Assembly (NCBI GenBank): GCA_016717005.1
Contig: JADJUF010000012.1
Span: forward strand, 124,001 to 188,000
DNA: 64,000 bases
DNA from: Myxococcales bacterium
Lineage (GTDB): Bacteria > Myxococcota_A > Polyangia > Haliangiales > Haliangiaceae
Reading direction: 5' to 3'
Under the pieces are notes generated by a model. That model was not told where the DNA came from. It searched no databases and saw only the letters and a list, made by a program, of their open reading frames with translations. Positions 9,106-18,882 of this stretch are shown one piece after another. Both the position numbers and the translations under genes were made by a program. Numbering within the stretch: position 1 is the stretch's first letter; each line of letters starts with the position of its first letter.

Positions 9106-9849
9106 ATGGCCGACCCGGGCCCCGACGTCTCGATCGTCATCCCGATCTACAACGAAGAAGGCATCCTGCGCGAGGCCGTGACCGAGCTGCGCAAGGGCCT
9201 GGCCGCGGTGCGCGAGGATCTCGGCGCGCCCGACCTGACCGTCGAGATCATCCTGGCCGAGAACGGCTCGCGCGATCGCACGGTCGACCTGGCCAACGGC
9301 CTGGCCGCCGAGCTGCCCGACGTGCGCACCTTCTCGCTGGGCGAGCCCAACTACGGCAAGGCGCTGCGCCGCGGCATCGAAGAGGCGCGCGGCGAGCTGG
9401 TGATCTGCGACGAGATCGACCTGTGCGACACCGACTTCTACCGGCGCGCGCTGGCGCTCCTGCGCGCGCGCGGCTGCGACATGGTGGTCGGCTCGAAGGC
9501 GATGCGCGGCGCCAAGGATCGCCGGCCGCTGCTGCGCCGGGTCGCGACCCGCGTCATCAACAACATGCTGCGCGTGACCCTCGACTTCCACGGCACCGAC
9601 ACCCACGGCCTCAAGGCGTTCCGGCGCGCGGCGCTCGAGGACATCGTGGCCGCGTGCGTGATCGACAAGGATCTGTTCTCGTCCGAGCTGGTCATCCGCG
9701 CCGGCCGCGCCGACGTGTCGATCATCGAGATCCCGCTGCGGATCGAGGAGAAGCGCCCGCCGGCGATCAACCTGGTCAAGCGGGTGCCGGGCGTGATGAG
9801 GGGCCTGGTCAAGCTGACCCGGGTCATCCGGTTCGGCGGCGAGCCGTAG
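9106..9849 (+). CDS. Family 2 glycosyltransferase, polyprenyl-phosphate type
   Basis: A 247-residue GT-A fold glycosyltransferase starting PDVSIVIPIYNEEG. ILAENGSRDRTVDLA and the acidic stretch CDEIDLCDTDF occupy the places of the nucleotide-sugar and metal (DxD) binding motifs; the DxD is replaced by EID. VVGSKAMRGAKDRRPLLRR and FHGTDTHGLKAFRR match the acceptor region of dolichol/polyprenyl-phosphate mannosyltransferase relatives. No membrane helices are evident. ATG 9106 is preferred over an upstream in-frame codon at 9070 because the GT2 N-terminus begins there. With the following deacetylase (17 bp away) it suggests synthesis or tailoring of a surface glycan. Confidence 0.9.
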   Translation: MADPGPDVSIVIPIYNEEGILREAVTELRKGLAAVREDLGAPDLTVEIILAENGSRDRTVDLANGLAAELPDVRTFSLGEPNYGKALRRGIEEARGELVICDEIDLCDTDFYRRALALLRARGCDMVVGSKAMRGAKDRRPLLRRVATRVINNMLRVTLDFHGTDTHGLKAFRRAALEDIVAACVIDKDLFSSELVIRAGRADVSIIEIPLRIEEKRPPAINLVKRVPGVMRGLVKLTRVIRFGGEP

Positions 9850-9866
9850 CGGCGGCGACCGGCGCC

Positions 9867-10826
<960 letters not shown>

Positions 10827-10842
10827 CGCCGCGTGACCCGGC

Positions 10843-12651
10843 TCAGGGCGTGGCGGGCGCCGGCCCGGTCTCGAGCTTGAACTCGACGCGGCGGTTGCGG
10901 GCCCGGCCCTTCTTGGTGCTGTTGTCCTTGATCGGGCGCTCCTCGCCGTAGCCGATCGGCACCAGCAGATCGGCTGAGATGCCCTGGCCCACCAGGAAGT
11001 CAGCGACGGCCTGGGCCCGGCGCTGCGACAGGTCCTTGTTGTAGGCGTCGTCGCCGAAGTTGTCGGTGTGGCCCTCGATCGTGACCCGGACGATCTCGCT
11101 GTGGCCGCTGATCACCGACGCGACGTTGGTGAGCAGCTTGTACGAGCGCTTCTGGATGATGTCCTTGTCGGTCTTGAAGTAGATGATCTCGAGCGTGTCG
11201 ATCGTGCCGCCGGTGATCGTCACGAGCTGCTTGTCCTTGCAGCCCTGGTTCTTGACCGAGCCCGGCACGTCCGGGCAGTTGTCGAGGCGATCGACCACGG
11301 TGTCGCCGTCGCGATCGGTGTCGGGGCAGCCGGCGTTGTCGACGACGCCGGCCTCGAGCGGGCACCGGTCGACGGCGTCGAGGACCGTGTCCTGATCGTT
11401 GTCGGCGTCGGGGCAGCCGTCGTCGTCCTCGAAGCCGTCGACGTCCTCGGGCTCGGTCGGGCAGCTGTCGTTGGGATCGGTCAGGCCGTCGCCGTCGGCG
11501 TCGGGGATCGCGTCGGGGCAGCCGTCGTCGTCCTCGAAGCTGTTGACGGTCTCGGGCTCGTCCGGACACTGGTCGGCCGGCACCAGGATGCCGTCGCCGT
11601 CGGCGTCGGGGTTGTCGGGGCAGCCGTCGTCGTCCTCGAAGCTGTTGACGGTCTCGGGCTCGGTGACGCACTTGTCGACGTCGTCGAGGAAGCCGTCACC
11701 ATCGGTGTCGACCACCTTCGCGACCTCGCGCGCGACCGGCGTGCCGTGGCCGGCGCCGAAGAAGACGCCGCCCAGCGCGCGCCAGTCGGGGGTGCCGAAG
11801 CCCGAGGCCAGGCCGGCGCCGGTGGCCGCGAACAGCCGCAGGCCGGGCGTGACGTCGTAGCCGACGCCGGCGCGGGCCTCGGCGTGGGTGATGTTGTAGG
11901 AGGCGAACGGGTCGCTGGCCTGGGTGGCGAACGAGAGCTCGCCCATCACGTCGGCCTTGCCGATCTGGTACCCGACGCCGGCGCGGGCGAACAGCTCGTC
12001 GTCGACCGCGAGGTCGACCATCTGCGCGCTCTTGCGGGCGCGGTAGCCGAGGTTGCCGAGCAGCCGCAGCGGCCCGGCGGTGCGCCCGACCAGCAGCGCC
12101 GGCGCCACCGTCACGCCGTCCTCGCCGAGGTAGTCGGAGCCGCCGCTGGTCGGCAGCGTGACCGCCACCGCGACGGCGACGTCGACCGAGCCGCGCAGGA
12201 GCGCGGCCTTGGGCGTCAGCGACAGGTCGCCGAACCCGAGGCTCGACAGCTCGCCGGTGCTGGTCGACAGCATGCCCAGCGACTCGGACTGCGACAGGAT
12301 CACCGGCGCGGCCAGGCCGAGCTCGAACCGCGAGCCGAGCCCGACCGACGCGACCAGATCGCCGCCGACGCGGCCGCTGACCAGCGCGCCCAGGCGGGTG
12401 TGATCGGGATCGGTGTCGCGGACCGTGATGGGGTCGTTGGCGTAGCCGAGCCACAGGCCGATGTCGAGGACGAGGTGGCCGGGCGCCCGGGCCGCCTCGG
12501 CGCCGAGCACGCCGTCGCGATCCATCGCCAGCCGGAACCGCTCGGCCGAGTAGGCCGACGAGCCGGTGACCTGGGCCGCGGCCGGCGCCGCGGTCGACGC
12601 CAGCGCGAGCAGCACCGCGAGGGTGGCCGCGCCGCGGCGGCGCCGGACCAC
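10843..12651 (-). CDS. Possible separate OmpA-family protein from internal GTG start
   Basis: Alternative reading of the 3' part of the giant gene. GTG at 12651-12649 would give a 602-residue protein whose N-terminus, VVRRRRGAATLAVLLALA and so on to APAAAQ, is a good Sec signal peptide. It is followed by a beta-barrel, five TSP3 repeats and a C-terminal OmpA domain. This is the size and layout of a stand-alone TraB-like or OprF-like protein. The same RRRR codons would serve both as the basic end of the upstream MYXO-CTERM tail and as the n-region of this signal. No strong ribosome site is visible and no stop separates the two, so co-existence of fused and internal products is only a possibility. 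Confidence 0.5.
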   Translation of the reverse strand: MVRRRRGAATLAVLLALASTAAPAAAQVTGSSAYSAERFRLAMDRDGVLGAEAARAPGHLVLDIGLWLGYANDPITVRDTDPDHTRLGALVSGRVGGDLVASVGLGSRFELGLAAPVILSQSESLGMLSTSTGELSSLGFGDLSLTPKAALLRGSVDVAVAVAVTLPTSGGSDYLGEDGVTVAPALLVGRTAGPLRLLGNLGYRARKSAQMVDLAVDDELFARAGVGYQIGKADVMGELSFATQASDPFASYNITHAEARAGVGYDVTPGLRLFAATGAGLASGFGTPDWRALGGVFFGAGHGTPVAREVAKVVDTDGDGFLDDVDKCVTEPETVNSFEDDDGCPDNPDADGDGILVPADQCPDEPETVNSFEDDDGCPDAIPDADGDGLTDPNDSCPTEPEDVDGFEDDDGCPDADNDQDTVLDAVDRCPLEAGVVDNAGCPDTDRDGDTVVDRLDNCPDVPGSVKNQGCKDKQLVTITGGTIDTLEIIYFKTDKDIIQKRSYKLLTNVASVISGHSEIVRVTIEGHTDNFGDDAYNKDLSQRRAQAVADFLVGQGISADLLVPIGYGEERPIKDNSTKKGRARNRRVEFKLETGPAPATP

Positions 12652-15600
12652 GATCCCGAGCAGCAGCAGGCCCGCGGCGAGCGGCAGCCCGCCACCGCCG
12701 CCGCCCGCCGAGCAGCCGCCGGCGATGCTGACGTCGGGCTCGCACGGCTGGCCCGGCGTGGGGCAGGTCCAGTGATCCTCGATCGCGCAGGTCGCGCCGC
12801 AGCCGTCGAGCGGCGCGGTGTTGCCGTCGTCGCACGCCTCGCCGCCGATGATCATGCTGTCGCCGCAGATCGGTCCGCACACGCTCGGGTCGCCGGTGCA
12901 CATCCAGCCGACCTCGACCGCGCAGGTCGGCGAGCAGCCGTCGTCGGCGGCGATGTTGCCGTCGTCGCAGGCCTCGTTGTCGTCGAGGGCGCCGTTGCCG
13001 CAGTCCTCGGTGCACACGCTCGGCATCGCGGCGTCGCAGGTCCAGCCCGGCTCCTCCTGGCAGGTCGGCGAGCAGCCGTCGTCGGCGGTGGTGTTGCCGT
13101 CGTCGCAGGTCTCGGCGCCGTCGACCATGCCGTCGCCACAGTTGGGCGAGCACGCGCTGGGCGCACCGGTGCACGACCAGCCCGGCTCGATGGCGCAGGT
13201 GGTCGAGCAGCCGTCGTCGGCGGTGGTGTTGCCGTCGTCGCAGGCCTCGGCGCCGGCGACCACGCCGTCACCGCACGTCGTCGTGCAGGCGCTCGGGGCG
13301 CCGGTGCAGGTCCAGCCGGGCTCGGTGGCGCAGGTCGCGTCGCAGCCGTCGCCGGCGGTGGTGTTGCCATCGTCGCAGGTCTCGGCGCCGGCGACCACGC
13401 CGTCGCCGCAGCTGGTGGTGCAGGCGCTGGGCGCGCCGGTGCAGGTCCAGCCGGGCTCGGTGGCGCAGGTCGCGCCGCAGCCGTCGCCGGCGGTGGTGTT
13501 GCCGTCGTCGCAGGTCTCGGCGCCCGCCGGGATGCCGTCGCCGCAAGTGGTCACGCACGCGCTGGGCGCGCCGGTGCAGGTCCAGCCTGGTTCGATCGCG
13601 CAGGTGGCGCTGCAGCCGTCGCCGCTGGCGGGGTTGCCGTCGTCGCAGGCCTCGGCCCCGGCGATGATGCCGTCGCCGCAGGTGGTCGAGCAGACCGACG
13701 GGGTGGTGCCCATGCAGGTCCAGCCGGGTTCGACCGTGCAGGTGGCGGAGCAGCCGTCGCCCGGGTGGTGCCGCCGTCGTCGCAGGCCTCGGCGCCGGCG
13801 CGGACGCCGTCGCCGCAGGTGGTCGAGCACACCGACGGTGTGACGCCGGTGCAGGTCCAGCCAGGTTCGATCGCGCAGGTCGCGGAGCAGCCGTCGCCGC
13901 TGGTGGTGTCGCCGTCGTCGCAGGCCTCGGCGCCGGCGCGGACGCCGTCGCCGCAGGTGGTCGAGCACACCGACGGTGTGACGCCGGTGCAGGTCCAGCC
14001 GGGTTCGATCGCGCAGGTGGCGGAGCAACCGTCGCCGCTGGTGGTGCCGCCGTCGTCGCAGGCCTCGGCGCCGGCGCGGACGCCGTCGCCGCAGGTGGTG
14101 GTGCAGACCGAGGGGGTGGTGCCGACGCAGGTCCAGCCGGGTTCGATCGCGCAGGTCGCGGAGCAACCGTCGCCGCTGGTGGTGTCGCCGTCGTCGCAGG
14201 CCTCGGCGCCGGCGCGGACGCCATCGCCGCAGGTGGTGGTGCAGACCGAGGGGTGGTGCCGACGCAGGTCCAGCCGGGTTCGATCGCGCAGGTCGCGGAG
14301 CAACCGTCGCCGCTGGTGGTGTCGCCGTCGTCGCAGGCCTCGGCGCCGGCGCGGACGCCATCGCCGCAGGTGGTGGTGCAGACCGAGGGGGTGTTGCCCA
14401 TGCAGGTCCAGCCGGGCTCGATCTGGCAGGTCGCGGAGCAGCCGTCGCCGTTGGTGGTGTTGCCCTGATCGCACTGCTCGGCGCCGGCGCGGATGCCGTC
14501 GCCGCAGGTGGTGGTGCAGACGCTGGGGGACCCGGCGCAGGTCCAGCCGGGCTCGATCTGGCAGGTCGCGGAGCAGCCGTCGCCGTTGGTGGTGTTGCCC
14601 TGGTCGCACTGCTCGGCGCCGGCGCGGATGCCGTCACCGCAGGTGGTGGTGCAGACGCTGGGTGAGCCGGCGCAGGTCCAGCCGGTCTCGACCTGGCAGG
14701 TCGCCGAGCAGCCGTCGCCGTTGGTGGTGTTGCCGCCGCCCTGATCGCAGGTCTCGCCGCCGGCGATGATGCCGTCGCCGCAGATCGGCGTGCAGACGCT
14801 GGGGTTGGCCGCGGTGCAGGTCCAGCCCGGCTCGACGTCGCAGGTCGACGAGCAGCCGTCGCCGTTGGTGGTGTTGCCCTGATCGCAGGCCTCGCCGCCG
14901 GTGCGGACGCCGTCGCCGCAGGTCGCGACGTTCCAGTCGAGGACGCCGGCCACGTAGAGCATGCAGTCGGTGGGATCGGTCGCGGTCCAGGCTGCGCTCA
15001 TGAGGCCCGCGGGGATCGTGACCGGGTAGGTGTTGGTGTCCCAGAGCGAGCCGTCAGATCCGCCGAACTGGCCCGTGGCGAGGGTGGGGCCGTTGAAGAC
15101 CACGGTGCCGCCCGCGGTCTGGCCGTCGCCGACCACCATGTGGAACTGGCCCGCGCTGGCGAGGGGGGCCGCGACGCCGGGGAACGTGTCGGTCGCGACG
15201 TCGCCCTGGGTGCTGATCGCGCCGTCGCGGATCATCACGCGGCGGCGATTGCCCGACGCCGGGTTCTGGTAGGTGACGACGAGCGCGACGCCGTCGGTGT
15301 CGGCCGCGGCGGCGTTGGTCGACGACGGCAGGCCGGCGATGGTGTAGGTCCCGTTGCCGGTCACCTGCGCCGTGACGTCGGCGCGGAACGTGCTGTTGGT
15401 GGGACCCCAGCAGGTGTCGCCGGCGGTGAGCAGCAGCGCGCCCGTGACCGCGGTGGCGTTGATGGTGGCCGTGGTGTCGACCCCGCCCGAGATCGACCAG
15501 TAGAGCAGCGCGCGCTGCACCGTCGAGCCGGCCGGGATGCCGGCGATCGTGATGGGCGCGCTGGCGTTGGCGGTCGCGTCGGCGCGGCCGGCCATGCTGG

Positions 15601-15778
15601 CGCCCTGGGCGACCACGCCGCCGCCGCGCAGCGTGTCGTCGAAGCGCGCGCTGAAGGCGCCGACGACGACCTCCTGCTCGGTCGACGCGAGCCCAGGTGC
15701 GCTGGGCTCGTCGTTGCCACAGCCACCGACCAGGAGACTCGAGATCAGGACAAGGCTAGCGCCACAATAGACCCTCAT
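10843..15778 (-). CDS. Giant Cys-rich lipoprotein fused to beta-barrel/OmpA protein (TraA-TraB-like), two frameshifts
   Basis: Read as one gene with two single-base deletions corrected, this encodes about 1,645 residues. Order: lipoprotein signal with lipobox LVGGC (Cys20); a secreted beta-rich domain (about 30-280); 16 Cys-rich units of about 45 residues (CGDG..AG.E.CDDGN....DGC..TC...PGWTC); a MYXO-CTERM-like tail (GGCSAGG, hydrophobic helix, RRRR near 1045); then, with no stop, a signal-like helix ending APAAAQ, a beta-barrel domain (about 1065-1360), five TSP3-type calcium repeats (DTDGDGFLDD and relatives) and an OmpA peptidoglycan-binding domain with GHTDNFGDDAYN and RARNRRVEF. In Myxococcus, TraA (variable domain, Cys-rich repeats, MYXO-CTERM) and TraB (barrel plus OmpA) act together in outer-membrane exchange. 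The N-domain here is not recognisably PA14. Frame breaks lie near 14250 and 13760. Start is ATG 15778. Confidence 0.75.
13755..13770 (-). other. Single-base deletion in Cys-rich repeat unit 9
   Basis: Compared with the near-identical unit at about 14030-14050 (plus strand GTCGCCGCTGGTGGTG), this copy reads GTCGCCCGGGTGGTG, one base shorter. Downstream of it the GDGCSATC reading continues only in a shifted frame. Confidence 0.75.
14250..14253 (-). other. G-run contraction (5 to 4) in Cys-rich repeat unit 5
   Basis: Plus-strand ACCGAGGGG-TGGTG has four Gs, while two sister units at 14112-14116 and 14387-14391 have five. The missing base moves the frame between the TTP and SVC residues of the unit. 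Confidence 0.85.
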
Positions 15779-15900
15779 TGCCGCAGTGTCGCCCTCACAC
15801 ATGTATGTATGCAAGCCACCAGATATTGCATCGGCAGAACTACTTCAAGATCGGTCCTGACGCCCGTCGGGACGCGTGCCCTGACGTATCGTCGGCGCGC
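15779..15900. promoter_or_regulatory. Divergent promoter region between two lipoprotein genes
   Basis: This 122-bp gap separates the start of the giant Cys-rich gene (minus) from a GTG-started lipoprotein gene (plus). Its centre (about 15797-15850) is markedly AT-richer than its surroundings, with ATGTATGTATGC, AGATATTGC and CTTCAAGATC. That fits promoter DNA, but no convincing -35/-10 pair at ideal spacing can be picked for either direction. Confidence 0.35.
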
Positions 15901-18792
15901 GTGTCGTGCCGCCTCGCCCTCGCCGTGGTCGCGCTCGTCGGGTGCGCGACGGTGCTGCCGCGGTTCCCCGACGACGTGCAGACGGCGGTGGTGCGCGACG
16001 ACATGCGCCGGATGGAGACCGCGCGGCTGGTGCTGTACTACCCGGCGCCGCGGCGGGCCGAGGCCGAGCGGGTGGCGGCGCGGCTCGAGCAGTGCGCGGG
16101 CGTGCTCGACGCCGCCGCGCCGATCGCCAACGAGCTGACGCGGCGCAAGCTGCGCGTGGTCCTGCCCGAGGCGCCGTTCAACAACGCCTACGTGTTCCCG
16201 CCGGCGATCGGCATCGAGGACGTCGCGGTGATCCCGACCGGCGACACGCTCGACTTCGTCACCGAGTTCGGGCTGCCGCCGGATCCGGGCATGACCGGCT
16301 GCCACGAGCTGACCCACTACGTCCACGTCCGGCAGATCGCCGGGCTGTGGCGCGTGCTCGACGACGTCTTCGGCGACGTCGCGACGCCCCAGGGCGGGTT
16401 CGATCCGTGGTTCCTCGAGGGGCTCGCGACCGTCTACGAGGCCAAGCTCCTGCCCGGGGTCGGGCGGCCGCGCTGGCCGGTGTTCACCAGCATGTTCCAC
16501 GCCGCCTACGCCGGCGGCGCCGGGCTGACCCCGGGGTCGCTGTCGGAGTACGGGCGCCTGGCGACGCCGGGGCACCACTACCTCGTCGGGACGATCTTCG
16601 TCGGCTGGCTGGCCGAGACCTACGGCGACGACGCGCTGTGGCGGCTGATCGGTGAGCAGGCGAGCTCGGCGTCGATCGTGCTCGGCCTCGACGGTCGCTT
16701 CGACGAGGTCTACGGCAAGGGCGTCGACGAGCTGTTCACCGAGTTCCGCGGCTGGGTGGCCCGGCGCTACCCGCGGCGATCGCGGCCGGCCGCGCAGCGG
16801 ATCGTGCGCGCGCTCGGCACCGACGCGCGCTGGGCCTGGGCCGCCGACGGCACCACCGCGATCGTCGATGAGGACGTCGATCGGCCGACCCGGCTGGTGG
16901 TCCGGAACCCGGACGGTCGGGTGGTCGACGAGCTCGCGCTCACCGGCGTGCTGCCCGGCCGGACCCTGGCGATCGCCGGCGCGCTGTTGACCACCGGCCT
17001 GGGCTTCACCGCCGACGGCCAGACCCTGTACCTGACCGCGCTCGATCTGGGCGCGACCTTCCAGACCACGCGGCTCTTGCGCCTGCGGGTCGGCAGCGGT
17101 CGGCTCGAGGAGGTCGCGCGCGACCTGGGCTCGGGCGGCGGGATCGCGCCCGACGGCGCGACCTACTACGCGCTGGCGTCCGACGGCGATCGCTGGAGCC
17201 TCGTCGCCTACGACCTCGCGACCCGCGCGCGGCGCGTGGTCTGGAGCGCGCTGCCCGGGCAGTACGCGCTGCGGGTGGCGGTCAGCTTGGACGGACGGCA
17301 GCTCGCGGTCAGCGTCTGGGACGGCGGCCAGTACGCGATCTGGTTGCTCGACGCGGCCAGCGGCGCGCGCCTGGCGAGCTTCACCGGCAGCGCCGGCGGG
17401 CCGGTCTACGACGCGGCGTTCACGCCCGACGGTCGGGTGGTGTTCCTCGACGCGATCGACGGTCGGTTCCAGGTCGCGGTGGCGAGCGGCGTCGGCGCCC
17501 GCGCGATCGTCACCGACGCGCCCTACGGCGCGCTCGAGCCGCGCGTGGTCGGCGATCGCCTGCGGTTCCAGGCCCGGGCCGGCTGGCGCGCGACCCTCGA
17601 CGAGGTCGCGCTGCCGCCGGCGCTGGCGCCGCCGCTGGCGCCGCCGTCGACGGCGACGCCGCCGTCGGCCGAGGTCGCGGCCCCGCCGGCGGTGACCGTG
17701 CGGTCCGATCGCGCGTACTCGCGGCTCGACGGCCTGTTGGTGCCGCGCCTGCGCGTGCCGACGGTGTTCGCGACCGAGGCCTCGACCGCGTGGGGCGTGG
17801 CGCTGGGCGGTGGCGATCGCCTGGGCTACCTGCGCTGGGGCGGGGCGCTCTACGTCGACGGCGACACCCACCAGGTCAGCGGCGACGTGACCGTGCTCGA
17901 CGCCAGCCTGGCGCCGTGGCAGGTGCTCGCGACCGCCGCGCGCCAGCGCTACCGCGTGCAGATCGGCGAGTTCGGCGACGGCGTGCCGGTGGTGCAGGCC
18001 GAGGCGGTCGATGCCGGCGCGCTGACCGTCGGCCGGTCGTGGCGCGGCGCGAGCTGGGTCCAGGCCGCGGCGCTGGCCGAGCGCCGGCGCGCGGGTCCGC
18101 TGGATCGCACGCTGCGCGGCGCGCAGCTCGCGGCTGGCTACGGCGCGTTCGAGGGCACGCTCTACGGCGGCGCCCGACGCGGCTGGTCGGTCGCCGCTGA
18201 CGCGACGGTGTTCGCCGAGCTGCCGGGCGACGCGGTCGACGGCCCGACCCGGCCGATCATGATCGGCGGGCGCGCGACCGCGGTCGTGCCGGTGCCGGTG
18301 AGCGATCGCTTGACCCTGCACGCGGCCGTGCGCGCGCGGCGCCTGCTCGGCCGGGTCGGCGAGCTGCTCGTCGGCGGCACCGCGCCGGGCACCGTGCTGT
18401 GGATCGACCCGGCGCAGACCACGGTGCCGGCGGAGGCGCTGCCGGGCGCGATCGCGCCGGTCGAGCGGGTCCGCGGCCTCGAGACCATCGAGCGCAGCGA
18501 GGCGCGCGCGCTGATCGGCGAGGTCGATCTGCGCTACCCGCTGATCCTCGATCGCGGGTGGGCCCACCTGGCGTTCCTGCCGGCGTCGTTCCTGCGTCAG
18601 CTCGACCTCGAGCTGTTCGGCGCCGCGGTCTCCTACGCCAGCGGCGCCGACCTCACCTACGGCGCGGCGGTGACCGTGCGCGTGGTGCTGTTCCGCGCGC
18701 CGCTGGCCCTGCGTTACCAGCTCGGGCGGCTCGACAGCGACTACTTCGGTCAGCGCACTAGCCAGGTGCTGACGCTGCGGGCCGATCTCTGA
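15901..18792 (+). CDS. Lipoprotein with gluzincin-type peptidase, beta-propeller and barrel-like C-terminus
   Basis: A 963-residue protein started at GTG 15901, where the product begins with a short lipoprotein signal (LALAVVALVGC). The N-terminal domain holds a zinc-metallopeptidase motif, HELTHY at residues 135-140, and a downstream FLEGLATVYE about 35 residues on, the spacing of the third Glu ligand in gluzincins. Residues about 290-580 show repeated DG/PDGR strands typical of WD40/TolB-like propellers (TADGQTLYLTAL, SLDGRQLAVSVWDGG, TPDGRVVFLDAI). The last 370 residues alternate hydrophobic and polar residues, carry many RLRV/ALRYQL strands, and end in ADL, suggesting an outer-membrane barrel. 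Predicted to act at the outer membrane; substrate unknown. Confidence 0.75.
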   Translation: MSCRLALAVVALVGCATVLPRFPDDVQTAVVRDDMRRMETARLVLYYPAPRRAEAERVAARLEQCAGVLDAAAPIANELTRRKLRVVLPEAPFNNAYVFPPAIGIEDVAVIPTGDTLDFVTEFGLPPDPGMTGCHELTHYVHVRQIAGLWRVLDDVFGDVATPQGGFDPWFLEGLATVYEAKLLPGVGRPRWPVFTSMFHAAYAGGAGLTPGSLSEYGRLATPGHHYLVGTIFVGWLAETYGDDALWRLIGEQASSASIVLGLDGRFDEVYGKGVDELFTEFRGWVARRYPRRSRPAAQRIVRALGTDARWAWAADGTTAIVDEDVDRPTRLVVRNPDGRVVDELALTGVLPGRTLAIAGALLTTGLGFTADGQTLYLTALDLGATFQTTRLLRLRVGSGRLEEVARDLGSGGGIAPDGATYYALASDGDRWSLVAYDLATRARRVVWSALPGQYALRVAVSLDGRQLAVSVWDGGQYAIWLLDAASGARLASFTGSAGGPVYDAAFTPDGRVVFLDAIDGRFQVAVASGVGARAIVTDAPYGALEPRVVGDRLRFQARAGWRATLDEVALPPALAPPLAPPSTATPPSAEVAAPPAVTVRSDRAYSRLDGLLVPRLRVPTVFATEASTAWGVALGGGDRLGYLRWGGALYVDGDTHQVSGDVTVLDASLAPWQVLATAARQRYRVQIGEFGDGVPVVQAEAVDAGALTVGRSWRGASWVQAAALAERRRAGPLDRTLRGAQLAAGYGAFEGTLYGGARRGWSVAADATVFAELPGDAVDGPTRPIMIGGRATAVVPVPVSDRLTLHAAVRARRLLGRVGELLVGGTAPGTVLWIDPAQTTVPAEALPGAIAPVERVRGLETIERSEARALIGEVDLRYPLILDRGWAHLAFLPASFLRQLDLELFGAAVSYASGADLTYGAAVTVRVVLFRAPLALRYQLGRLDSDYFGQRTSQVLTLRADL

Positions 18793-18818
18793 TCAGCGAT
18801 CGAGCGATCGATCGGCGA

Positions 18819-18858
18819 GCGATCCCGCGATCCCGCGATCACGCGATCTCGCGATCAG
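18819..18858. repeat. 8-bp tandem repeat (GCGATCNN x5)
   Basis: Five head-to-tail 8-bp units, GCGATCCC, GCGATCCC, GCGATCAC, GCGATCTC and GCGATCAG, occupy the 90-bp gap between two convergent genes. They follow further irregular CGATCGA sequence from 18791. Confidence 0.8.
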
Positions 18859-18882
18859 CAACCTCTCAGCATCGGTCATCGA

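Larger units (their letters stand above)
12740..14930 (-). repeat. Array of 16 Cys-rich (DUF4215/TIGR02232-like) coding repeats
   Basis: Sixteen tandem units of roughly 130-140 bp encode CGDG...GAE.CDDG.....GDGC.ATC...PGWTC modules. Units in the middle (about 13.65-14.65 kb) are nearly identical at DNA level, while those towards 12.8 kb have diverged, which suggests recent central expansion. Each unit has six to eight cysteines expected to form local disulfides in a rigid surface stalk. Both frame lesions of the gene lie inside the near-identical portion. Confidence 0.9.

Noticed and set aside
11068..14769. Plus-strand frame of over 1,200 codons opposite the OmpA and Cys-rich gene
   Set aside because: Repetition of Val/Gly/Ala-rich words mirrors the Cys-rich repeats; there is no signal, domain or start context.
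12740..14930. CRISPR-like appearance of regularly spaced identical blocks
   Set aside because: The blocks are contiguous coding repeats with a conserved protein pattern and no unique spacers.
14930..15700. PA14 lectin domain as in canonical TraA
   Set aside because: I cannot recognise PA14 motifs in the N-terminal domain; only the general order of modules is TraA-like.
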